64,000 nucleotides of DNA from Myxococcales bacterium (lineage in GTDB: Bacteria; Myxococcota_A; Polyangia; Fen-1088), in contig JAGTJU010000003.1 in the NCBI GenBank assembly GCA_022184915.1, forward strand, positions 310,001 through 374,000, in the 5' to 3' direction. A model generated the notes under the pieces. The model was not told where the DNA came from. It searched no databases and saw only the letters and a list, made by a program, of their open reading frames with translations. The position numbers and the translations under genes are program-made. Of this stretch, positions 1 through 7,062 are shown one piece after another. Every line of letters begins with the position of its first letter. Position 1 is the stretch's first letter.

Positions 1-1321
1 AGGAAAGTGGCACGGCGACGATGTCTTCCGACCATTGCTGTGGGAAACAATCGAGCTCGTACTTGGCAAGCAGATACGGCGAGCGTGACCCTTGTGCATT
101 CCGTGTCTCGAGCTGCAGCGCTATGGTCTGCCCCTTCACAAATGAAGGACGAGACGCTCTTAGTCGTGCAAATCTGTCCTTGGTCGGGAAGGAATGGACG
201 GAGAGGCGAACGGTCGAGAGCTCTCTCTCTTCGGGTTCGTTCTCGATGAAGAGTTTCAAGTTGTAGTCGCCGTGCGGCAGAACGGCCGGCAAGTCCAGTT
301 TGCTCACGAAGGTTCCCACAGGACCCATCTTGACGGAGACGGAGGCGAGTGCCTTCGGCTGCCCTTTCAGCATGCGACGCGGATTCTCCAGCACGATGCG
401 GACCTTGACCCTGGAAGACAAAGTGGAGCCGTCGTGCAATGGAGCTCGCGATCGCTCATCTATCCATCCGACGATATCGATCGACTCCCCCGGCCGGTAG
501 GCGCTACGGTTCGTTGCGAGACTCCCCCAGTACAACGCGCAACCCAAGCTTTGGCCTTGCGACCGGCAGGGCGAATGCAGGTGAAGGTCTCGTTCGTGGC
601 GCTCGTCGACGAAGGCCCAGTCGCCTTGGCCCTCCGTCTCCGTCCGCTCGACCACAATGACGGAAGATGAGCCGCGCCCCCAACACGGCTGCGAGGAAAG
701 GATAAGCCCGTGGTCATCTGTTCTTCCGACATACCCCAGCGTTCCACGGTGGCTCGGCGCGCGGGACTGCGCGGAGTAAACCCTGGCATTCGCCGCCGGA
801 CCCTTGGCACTGATGTGCGTTGCCCATACGAGCCTGTCGCCACGCGACTTGGCAGTGACGACACCAATATCCGTAACCTGGTAGATGCCATAGGCAGATG
901 CGGTGCTCGTAGAGCCGTTACGGGCCCGAAGGCGAACGACGAACGTTCCCCGGCGTTCCCCGACCAAAGGGCCGAAATCCACTGTGTGGGCCTCCGCAGA
1001 ATCGACGGGGGGAACGGGCATCGTGGATACGCCGTCCGTAAACCAAACATCGAGAGAGGGGCCCAATTGGTAACCATTCCACGAAGTCTCGAGGCCGGCA
1101 ATCAGCGTGACCGTCTCCTCCGGCGTGAGAGCAACCACGTCCAGCGCAAGAGGGCCTTCGTCGTCGGCCGAGAAGGACAGGTGCTTTGGCCCATCCGCGG
1201 CGAGTACGGCGTAGGGCCGCATGAGTTTGAGGGCAGCAGCAGCCTTTGGAGTCACTCCCGCGGTAGGGGCCTGTGCCGACACCAAGGCCGCAATCACGAG
1301 AGGCGCAATGAAACCGGACAC
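1..1321 (-). CDS. alpha-2-macroglobulin-like secreted protein, N-terminal part (runs off the left edge)
   Basis: An open frame of 440 codons continues to base 1 without a stop, so only the N-terminal part is visible. It begins 7 bases after the stop of the upstream lipoprotein gene; I chose GTG at 1321, with a TTG some 45 bases upstream as the alternative. The first 20 residues form a hydrophobic stretch ending near SAQA, like a signal peptide but without a basic n-region. Around residue 255 it carries the phrase LATNRSAYRPGESIDIVGW, which matches the macroglobulin (MG2-type) domain signature of bacterial alpha-2-macroglobulins. An MG-like beta-domain follows (VLPHGDYNLKLFIENE and on). Bacterial alpha-2-macroglobulins are periplasmic or envelope-anchored protease traps, often paired with penicillin-binding protein 1c; the thioester region would lie outside the window. 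Family assignment is by motif only. Confidence 0.7.
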   Translation of the reverse strand, partial: MSGFIAPLVIAALVSAQAPTAGVTPKAAAALKLMRPYAVLAADGPKHLSFSADDEGPLALDVVALTPEETVTLIAGLETSWNGYQLGPSLDVWFTDGVSTMPVPPVDSAEAHTVDFGPLVGERRGTFVVRLRARNGSTSTASAYGIYQVTDIGVVTAKSRGDRLVWATHISAKGPAANARVYSAQSRAPSHRGTLGYVGRTDDHGLILSSQPCWGRGSSSVIVVERTETEGQGDWAFVDERHERDLHLHSPCRSQGQSLGCALYWGSLATNRSAYRPGESIDIVGWIDERSRAPLHDGSTLSSRVKVRIVLENPRRMLKGQPKALASVSVKMGPVGTFVSKLDLPAVLPHGDYNLKLFIENEPEERELSTVRLSVHSFPTKDRFARLRASRPSFVKGQTIALQLETRNAQGSRSPYLLAKYELDCFPQQWSEDIVAVPLS

Positions 1322-1328
1322 GCTCGAA

Positions 1329-2861
1329 TCAATTCCCGGCCAACGCGCCGCGATGCAGGCCAAACTTCGGCCATGCTGTGTGTGGGACTGCCGGAATCAC
1401 GGCAGGATCGCACGCAAAGTAAAAATCGTCGACTCCGACGCCGTAGGGTCGAATCTCGCAGTCGAAGAAGAAATTGCTGCGAGCGGGCTTGTGTTCCACG
1501 AGAACCGCAAAATCGATTCCCGCCAGCCTGAATCGGTGAAGCCTCATCGAGCCTGCCGTGACGGTGGTGAGCTCTTCATGAGGAAGATCCATGAGTGGAA
1601 TGACCTCACCAAGTTCGACCAAGTTTTTCCGTCCATATTCTCGGCAAGAACTGCCCGACAGTTCGTAGCGGGTGCCGATCGACGGCGGTGCAATCGCCAC
1701 CACCGGGCGCACGATGCTTGCATATTGCCTGCGAACAATGCCGTCGCTGGACGTCGGCGCATCGCCGTAGGTGGGGTCGACCTGCGTGCACCCACTGTCG
1801 AGATAGACATCTCCGTATAGCTGATTTGGCACGCAGTACACGGTTTGGGTGTTCTTGTTGGGGCGCCACCAGCGGCAACGGTTCCCCCTATGGCGGTCCC
1901 GAAATCCGAGGTCGTCCCGCCCAAGACCGACAAAACCGTCGCTCCCCGTGACGGCCTCGACCGACACGCGATCGGTCAGAGGAACGAGGACCGAGCCTGT
2001 CTCCTTGACCAATTCATCGTCGATGGGGTCTCCCACCAACATCACCGCCTTTTCATCGGAGGGAAGGTTTTGTGTGGCACACATCGAGTTGAAAAGGTCA
2101 CCCGTGTCGGGGTGAAACGAGGACGAACCGGGCGCAAGTGCCATGGTCCGGTAGTGCCTGCCCGCAAGACGACTCCGCCACAGCGATACAAAAGGAGCGG
2201 TGGGATAGAGCGTGGGCGCAAAGGCTACGGGTTGCCCGTCGCACCCATCGACGCGAAAGACATCCAAGCGTATTCTGCGTGCAAAAATGCTGTCCGCATT
2301 GGGCTCGACCGGGGTTGCGAAACGTTCATCGTACGCGCCAAATACCTGCTGCGATCGGGAATCCTCGTCCATGTCAATGACGAAGAACGGTTCAGACTCC
2401 AAGCCCGGAACCGTAAGCCGCAACTGCGACAGTTGAGTGCCGGCGGCAAAGCGCCGCTCGTCCCCAGACTGCCCCCCGGTTCCCATTGTGTCACCCCCTG
2501 CACCGCCTTGGCTGTGGGTACCCCCTGTGCCGCCTGCGACGTTCGGGGCACCACCGCTCCCCACAGGGACCTCACTGCCACCGACGCCCCCCTGCGGCGG
2601 CCCGCTCCCCGCTGCGCCCGCGGTCGGTGATTGACGGCCTCCGGCTCCCCCCTGTGCGGGTCCGTCCCCTGCGCGAGGTGCCCCACCCGCCCCTGCCATC
2701 TGCCCCGCACCACCCCCCGCTTGCCCGCCAAAGCCAGGGCGCGGCTCGGCCTCGCCGCCACAGCCGATGGGAACGACGCAGACGGGAGCGAGGCATAGTC
2801 CGATGAGGCCTAACGGAAATCCCATGCCAGGCCACATGCACTTTTTCGGTCTCATGCTCAC
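1329..2861 (-). CDS. Gly-rich-linker lipoprotein of unknown function
   Basis: 510 residues. The N-terminus has a basic start, a hydrophobic core and a lipobox-like VPIGC at about residue 34, so it should be a lipidated envelope protein. Residues 35-135 are a low-complexity linker of Gly, Ala, Pro and Ser (many GGAGG-type units), common in myxobacterial surface lipoproteins. The remaining 375 residues form a globular domain with many Cys (SGCTQ, SCREYG, FFDCEI, FACDP), suggesting disulfides outside the cytoplasm. I do not recognise the domain. The macroglobulin-like gene starts 7 bases downstream, so the two are probably co-transcribed and act together at the cell surface. Function unknown. 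Confidence 0.8.
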   Translation of the reverse strand: MSMRPKKCMWPGMGFPLGLIGLCLAPVCVVPIGCGGEAEPRPGFGGQAGGGAGQMAGAGGAPRAGDGPAQGGAGGRQSPTAGAAGSGPPQGGVGGSEVPVGSGGAPNVAGGTGGTHSQGGAGGDTMGTGGQSGDERRFAAGTQLSQLRLTVPGLESEPFFVIDMDEDSRSQQVFGAYDERFATPVEPNADSIFARRIRLDVFRVDGCDGQPVAFAPTLYPTAPFVSLWRSRLAGRHYRTMALAPGSSSFHPDTGDLFNSMCATQNLPSDEKAVMLVGDPIDDELVKETGSVLVPLTDRVSVEAVTGSDGFVGLGRDDLGFRDRHRGNRCRWWRPNKNTQTVYCVPNQLYGDVYLDSGCTQVDPTYGDAPTSSDGIVRRQYASIVRPVVAIAPPSIGTRYELSGSSCREYGRKNLVELGEVIPLMDLPHEELTTVTAGSMRLHRFRLAGIDFAVLVEHKPARSNFFFDCEIRPYGVGVDDFYFACDPAVIPAVPHTAWPKFGLHRGALAGN

Positions 2862-3191
2862 CCGGTTGCAGCCCTGGAGCAGTTCGGGTCAAATTTAGTG
2901 AACGGGAGCTTTGCGACTTGGGGTCGCGTCAAGATTTCAGGAGCTGGTCCATGTCTCGGCTCAGAACCGCCCGGAGAGCCCCACCGAGAGGCCGCCCGGA
3001 GTCGGTGCCACCCCCAAGTTCACCGACGGGTCATCCCGCATCAAGGAGAGCACACGTTCCGTGAACGTGGGCATCTTGGTGTTCCAAAAAGGAGTTTAGG
3101 CCCACGCAACCGCGACGTCGTAAGCCGTCATGGAGGCGTCGCAAGTCACGAGACTCAAAGGTTCAAGAAGCGCCAGCGCGTGGGCATGCGG
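2862..3191. other. gene-poor stretch, probably decayed sequence
   Basis: No convincing gene in 330 bases. A 37-codon minus-strand frame (listed separately) resembles the tail of an outer-membrane protein. I see no clear terminator or repeat. The 5' side holds the promoter region of the minus-strand lipoprotein gene, but I could not pick a convincing -35/-10 pair. Confidence 0.4.
2961..3074 (-). pseudogene. possible remnant of a C-terminal coding fragment
   Basis: A 37-residue minus-strand frame starting MPTFTERVLSLMRDD and ending GGLSVGLSGRF. Terminal Phe after alternating hydrophobic residues is typical of outer-membrane beta-barrel proteins, but the frame is too short to assign and has no visible ribosome-binding site. 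It may be the tail of a degraded gene or chance. Low confidence. Confidence 0.15.
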
Positions 3192-3545
3192 CTACCCATC
3201 GCCACGACCACTTTGCGGTTGTGCAGGTCTCCCTGCCACCCATCCCCAACCTAGCGCCTCTTGAGCAGAGCTTGCCGTGGCGACGGCCACCGCCAGGCGG
3301 CGGAGGCGAGAGAGATCGCAGCAGGTTTCGATCTGCTGTAAGGCCTCCGCCGAAACGCTGAAGCCTCTTGCCAGCAAAAGCTCGAACACACAGGTTCCCA
3401 GCGCCATCACCCCCTCGGCTCGCCCCTCTGCCAGCCCCTGGGCGCGCCCCTGCGCCCTCGCCCACGTGACCTGTTCCTCCGAACGCGTCGCCTTCATCAT
3501 CGTCAACTCCTGCGAAAACTCCCCCCTCCCGCGCGAGGCCCACTG
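3192..3545 (-). pseudogene. remnant of an Rpn/YhgA-type PD-(D/E)XK family gene (C-terminal part)
   Basis: The minus-strand frame contains FSQELTMMKATRSEEQ, then a repetitive Arg/Ala/Gly/Glu segment (GRAQGLAEGRAEG), then a helical tail with FELLLARGFSVSAEALQQ and ATASSAQEAL. This architecture is the C-terminal tail of Rpn family recombination-promoting nuclease / YhgA-like putative transposase proteins common in Myxococcota. The N-terminal nuclease domain is absent: the expected reading does not continue upstream in this frame, and after AQEAL the frame reads into unrelated Gly/Arg-rich sequence, so the gene is truncated at least at the 5' end. An internal ATG at 3506 gives a 104-aa frame. Confidence 0.45.
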
Positions 3546-3829
3546 GGGCTCGGCTGGGGTTCAAGGCCTCTTCGGCACCCAGCGCCGACAGTTGCGGACA
3601 TTCTTTGGTGTGCGTGACGACGAGCGCCAAACGCCCGCTCCATGCCCCGAGCAAGCGATCTTCTGAAAGGATCGCGAGGTGCGAGACAAACCCTGAAGTT
3701 GGCACGAGGCCGCTCAGCCTTTCTTGTTGATACGCGTCAACAAAATTGGGCCCGTCGTCTTCCCATGCGGGAGGGGCGGGGCGATACTGGGGAGTTCGCG
3801 CCCGGTGGTTCACTGACGAGGAGGAAATC
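3546..3829. other. intergenic, no gene recognised
   Basis: Between the Rpn-type remnant and the lipoprotein gene. Frames here are broken and not protein-like. The region just before 3830 must hold the promoter of the lipoprotein/peroxidase operon; I see only its ribosome-binding site with confidence. Confidence 0.35.
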
Positions 3830-4585
3830 ATGAAGTTTCGGCCCACGCACACATCGAGTCGCTTCGGCGTCATCGCCCTCGCCCTCTGGGTTGCGCCCAG
3901 TTTCCTGGCCGCCTGCACCAGCGACGCAGGTGAAGAAGACGTCACAGAGGACGACGATCGCTCGGGGGCCCCTGGCGGCCAAGGTGGCTCGAATCCGCCC
4001 CTGGGCGGCCAAGCAGGAGGCCCCGCGCCCCTGGGCGGCCAAGCAGGAAGCCCTGCGCCCTCTTCCGGCGGCCAGGGTGCCGCACCGTTGCCGAATGCCC
4101 TCGGGCCCAACGACGCGTTGGCCAAGCTCGGCTGCAAGGCCGTCGGGGGGGCCATGCCGAGTGGTGTTTCCCTGGTGGAGGTCAACGCCGTGGCGGACCA
4201 GAGCCAGGTCGAAAGCACCCAGGCGAAGATCAAGCTGGATAGCGCCACCTCCTACCTCGTCCGTTTGCCGGAGGGCAAGGCCGGTTGGCTCGGGCTCGAC
4301 GAGGACCACTGGGACGCCACGATCGTGTTCTTTGCCGAAAGCGAGTCCCCGTACGAGATCCAAAACGCCAAGATGGAGCCGAAGTCCGACGGGCCCCTCG
4401 AAAGCGGCGCGTGCAAGGGGCTCGGCATCACGGATTACCGGGTCTATTTCGAGCACTGGAGTCCGGCGTTCGTGCGATTTTCCGCTGAGGGCCCGCGTGA
4501 AGTCATGTTCATGGCGATGCGGGACGAGAAGAACAGCGTGTCGTCGCAAAAAGAGGGCGGGCAGAGCGCCGAAGACGCCCCGTGA
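3830..4585 (+). CDS. Gly/Pro-linker lipoprotein, partner of the di-haem peroxidase
   Basis: 251 residues. The start at 3830 is supported by a strong GAGGAGG Shine-Dalgarno 7 bases upstream; the longer frame from 3746 has none. A signal sequence ends in the lipobox FLAAC (Cys near residue 25), followed by an acidic patch and a Gly/Pro-rich linker that contains a 10-residue tandem repeat. The C-terminal 160 residues form one globular domain of unknown family, with two Cys (KLGCKAV, SGACKGL) and several Trp. The stop overlaps the GTG of the di-haem peroxidase by 4 bases, so the pair is translationally coupled. By analogy with MbnP/MbnH it could be a substrate or metal-binding partner, but it does not look like the MbnP family. 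Confidence 0.85.
   Translation: MKFRPTHTSSRFGVIALALWVAPSFLAACTSDAGEEDVTEDDDRSGAPGGQGGSNPPLGGQAGGPAPLGGQAGSPAPSSGGQGAAPLPNALGPNDALAKLGCKAVGGAMPSGVSLVEVNAVADQSQVESTQAKIKLDSATSYLVRLPEGKAGWLGLDEDHWDATIVFFAESESPYEIQNAKMEPKSDGPLESGACKGLGITDYRVYFEHWSPAFVRFSAEGPREVMFMAMRDEKNSVSSQKEGGQSAEDAP
3997..4048 (+). repeat. 30-bp-period tandem repeat inside the lipoprotein linker
   Basis: A 22-base identical core, beginning GCCCCTGGGCGG, occurs at 3997-4018 and again at 4027-4048, encoding two LGGQAG units. It is a coding repeat expanding the flexible linker, not a mobile element. Confidence 0.7.
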
Positions 4586-5709
4586 GCACGAAGAGTCGTG
4601 CGCGGTTCGCGCTCCTCGTGGCCGTGATCCTGGCTTCCGGCTGCGCCCCCGAGGAGGGCACGGTCGAGATCCCGGGCTTCATCGAGACGACGTTCGACGG
4701 CTCTGCCTCGCCACCCGCCCTTGTTGAGCTCGGCCGGCACCTCTTCCACGATCGACGCTTGTCCGTCAACGAGGCGCGCGCCTGTGCCACCTGCCACGAG
4801 CAGAAAAAGGGCTTCACCGATGGTTTTGCGCGTTCGATTGGCGCCACCTTGCAGGTGCACCCCCGCAACGCACCGACGCTCACGAACGTGGTGCACCGGC
4901 CGCTCCTCAACTGGCGACACCCAACGCCCACGTCTCTCGAAGCGCAGCTCTTGGTGCCCCTGCTCGGGACCGCGCCCGTCGAGATGGGGATGGACGGCCT
5001 CGAAAACGAGCTGCTGTCCCGCCTCGCGAACGAGCCCACCTACCAGACGCTTTTCGCGGCGGCCTTTCCCGAGCCGGCGCCTTTCGGGCCCGGCCTCATC
5101 AGCCTCGAGCGCGCTGCGCAGGCGATTGCAGCGTTCGAGCGCACGCTCGTCAGTGACGATTCGCCCTTCGATCGGTTTCGGCGCGGCCAGCCGGGTGCGC
5201 TTTCGGAGGTGGCCCGTGAAGGCATGGCTGTCTTCTTTGGTCCGCGAGGGGGCTGCGGCCAGTGTCACAATGGCCCCGATCTCGACCGTACCAGCACCCA
5301 GGTCACGGACCCGCCCGGCTATTTCAACGTGGGGCTTTACGACCTGGATGGCGCGGGCGCCTATCCCGCAGGAAACCAGGGGCTCGTGGAGGCCACGGGC
5401 GTGGCCAGCGACATGGGACGCTTTCGTGTGCCCACCCTCCGCAACGTGGCCGTCACCGGCCCCTATTTCCACGACGGCTCCACGTCGTCGCTTCGGCAAG
5501 CCATTCAGATTCATCTCGACGGAGGCCGCTGGGTGCCCGAAGGGCCCCGCGCAGGCGACGGCCGCATGAACCCGTTGCGGGATCCGCGCCTTGCGCCCCG
5601 AATCCTCTCCGCGCGCGAGCTTTGGGCCCTGGAGGTCTTCCTCCGCCATGTGACGGACGAAGGCTTTTTGACCAACCCGGCGTTCGCCGATCCGTGGCCC
5701 TCGCGCTAG
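4582..5709 (+). CDS. MauG/CcpA-family di-haem cytochrome c peroxidase, lipoprotein
   Basis: 375 residues. It starts at GTG 4582 overlapping the previous stop. The lipobox ILASGC (Cys21) predicts a lipid-anchored periplasmic protein. Two c-type haem sites are visible: CATCH at residues 68-72 and CGQCH at 225-229. Family hallmarks around the second haem include FRVPTLRNVAVTGPYFHDGS. This superfamily reduces hydrogen peroxide with electrons from small c-type cytochromes, or oxidises a partner protein (MauG, MbnH). Tight coupling to the upstream lipoprotein argues for a dedicated protein substrate. Length fits the family. Confidence 0.92.
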   Translation: MSTKSRARFALLVAVILASGCAPEEGTVEIPGFIETTFDGSASPPALVELGRHLFHDRRLSVNEARACATCHEQKKGFTDGFARSIGATLQVHPRNAPTLTNVVHRPLLNWRHPTPTSLEAQLLVPLLGTAPVEMGMDGLENELLSRLANEPTYQTLFAAAFPEPAPFGPGLISLERAAQAIAAFERTLVSDDSPFDRFRRGQPGALSEVAREGMAVFFGPRGGCGQCHNGPDLDRTSTQVTDPPGYFNVGLYDLDGAGAYPAGNQGLVEATGVASDMGRFRVPTLRNVAVTGPYFHDGSTSSLRQAIQIHLDGGRWVPEGPRAGDGRMNPLRDPRLAPRILSARELWALEVFLRHVTDEGFLTNPAFADPWPSR

Positions 5710-5766
5710 CGGATGTGCACGCTGCGCCTCGTGCCGACTGCCCCTCGTCTGGGGCGGGGCTGAACT

Positions 5767-6381
5767 TCAAGCGCCGATCGGGATGCGGGCCGCCAGGTGG
5801 AAGGCATGAACGGCAGCGACCGCATCAAACTTGTGGCCCCAAGCCGCCTTGCCATGGAGCGAAAGAAACGATTCTACGTGACATCGAAATTGAAACTGGC
5901 TGCTCGAAGGCGGACTGGCGCGCAACGCGCGTCCCCAAAGCCGAACAGCGGGCAGGGGTTGCAGCTGCTGTCGCCGGAACACAGTGACCAGATCCGATAC
6001 GTCCGATTCAATGTACCTTGTGAGCTTGCCGATGGCCCAGTGGGCGGGACTGAGAAGACGCAGGTCCAATCGTCCGATTCGAGAGTGCCTTTGTGAACGC
6101 TTCTGGTAGTCAAGCAGCGTGATCATTCCCCAACGGTCTATGTCTTCGGCCACACTCGCCGCGATGCCTGTGAGGTGTGACGCTTTCTGTACGCACGCAT
6201 GGACGTGGTCCCAAGTGACCCTCGATCGGGCGGGCAAGCGCAACCCAAAGTCGATGCCTTGACTGGGACGAACGCCCCCCCACAAGGCCGCCGCACATGC
6301 TCCAGTAAGGTAGACGGTGGCTGGCGCCTGCAGTTGGTCTGATAGGACCTTGAAAAAGTGTTCTATTTGCTTTGGCTTCAC
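5767..6381 (-). CDS. nucleotidyltransferase-fold protein paired with an XRE regulator
   Basis: 204 residues. The N-terminus reads LTGACAAALWGGVRPSQGIDFGL, matching the Gly-containing helix-turn plus Asp motif of minimal/AbiEii-type nucleotidyltransferases (usual form G-G-x-A-L ... R-x-S-x-DID). Here the first metal-binding Asp of DID is replaced by Gly (GID), so catalysis may be altered or lost. Its start overlaps the stop of the XRE gene by 4 bases (ATGA), giving an XRE/nucleotidyltransferase couple like two-component toxin-antitoxin operons. Neither partner can be named further by eye. It could also be a benign accessory gene. Confidence 0.65.
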   Translation of the reverse strand: MKPKQIEHFFKVLSDQLQAPATVYLTGACAAALWGGVRPSQGIDFGLRLPARSRVTWDHVHACVQKASHLTGIAASVAEDIDRWGMITLLDYQKRSQRHSRIGRLDLRLLSPAHWAIGKLTRYIESDVSDLVTVFRRQQLQPLPAVRLWGRALRASPPSSSQFQFRCHVESFLSLHGKAAWGHKFDAVAAVHAFHLAARIPIGA

Positions 6382-6851
6382 GTTTGCCCTGCGTAGGCGC
6401 TGAGGCGCGATAGCAAACTTTGTAGGGTGTCAGCGCTCACCATGGCCTTGAGCATCAGGTGCGCCTGCAGCGTGGCCCGGCGACTTTCAGGTTTGTCCTT
6501 TCTGCCACCATTGAGAGCTCGGCGGGACACGGTGAGGGTACGCAGGCAGGCGACGAGTTGCGCCCACTTCGGCTCTTGCAGCCCCAGCGCAGCGGCGCGC
6601 GCCACGCGCTCCATCTCGTCGCGAGACATCGACAAGGGCTCGCCGTAGGGGGAGCGACCATCCGCAAGCACACCCGGCGTTATGTCAAGCGCACATGCCA
6701 GGGCGCGCAAGGTGGGGAGCGTGACTTCGCGTACACCGTTTTCGATGGCGCAAAGGTTCGGGCGGGAGATGCCTGCGGCTTTGGCCAGGTCAACCTGTGT
6801 CAGTCCGCGATGAAGTCGCCACAGCAAAACTGTTTCCGCGAAGGGCCACAT
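6378..6851 (-). CDS. XRE-family helix-turn-helix regulator
   Basis: 157 residues from ATG at 6851; the frame stays open to an ATG at 6887, but that start would place the coding region across the palindrome at 6862-6877. Residues 10-60 are a Cro/cI-type HTH: LTQVDLAKAAGISRPNLCAIENG, then LPTLRALACALDI. The C-terminal 90 residues are helical and unrecognised. It probably binds its own promoter and represses itself and the coupled nucleotidyltransferase-fold gene; in such operons this would be the antitoxin-like partner. The 4-base overlap with the downstream gene supports this. Confidence 0.8.
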   Translation of the reverse strand: MWPFAETVLLWRLHRGLTQVDLAKAAGISRPNLCAIENGVREVTLPTLRALACALDITPGVLADGRSPYGEPLSMSRDEMERVARAAALGLQEPKWAQLVACLRTLTVSRRALNGGRKDKPESRRATLQAHLMLKAMVSADTLQSLLSRLSAYAGQT

Positions 6852-6861
6852 CCAACTAAAT

Positions 6862-6877
6862 GTATCAAACTTAATAC
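6862..6877. promoter_or_regulatory. interrupted palindrome, possible operator of the XRE gene
   Basis: GTAT-8 bases-ATAC lies 10 bases upstream of the chosen XRE start, in a locally AT-rich patch within GC-rich DNA. Position and symmetry suggest an operator or promoter element for the XRE/nucleotidyltransferase operon. Short arms, so only suggestive. Confidence 0.3.
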
Positions 6878-7022
6878 GCCCCAACAACGCCGTCCCCTGA
6901 CCAACCGGAGTCGTGCAAGCGACTTTTCGAAATCTGCCCAGTTATGTTCGAGGGGGTAGCCAACGTACCTAGCCTTCCTGGAGACGCTTCAGCCCCCTGA
7001 GACCCTCACTAGCCACCATGGT

Positions 7023-7054
7023 GACCCTAACCGACCCTAACCGCCGCTAGGGTC
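7023..7054 (-). terminator. hairpin just downstream of the ABC exporter gene
   Basis: GACCCTA occurs at 7023-7029 and 7033-7039 and its complement TAGGGTC at 7048-7054, giving a 7-bp stem with an 8-base loop plus a repeated left arm. It sits 9 bases past the exporter stop on the minus strand. There is no U-run, so it may be a weak terminator or mRNA-stabilising hairpin. Confidence 0.4.
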
Positions 7055-7062
7055 AATCAGTC

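Noticed and set aside
3163-4248. A 361-codon minus-strand frame
   Set aside because: Most of it is antisense to the lipoprotein gene at 3830, with the Pro-rich part mirroring that gene's Gly linker; only the Rpn-type remnant in another phase looks meaningful.
7023-7040. CCCTAACC-like telomere-like repeats
   Set aside because: Only two copies, and they pair with TAGGGTC downstream as a hairpin at the end of the ABC gene; no sign of a chromosome end.
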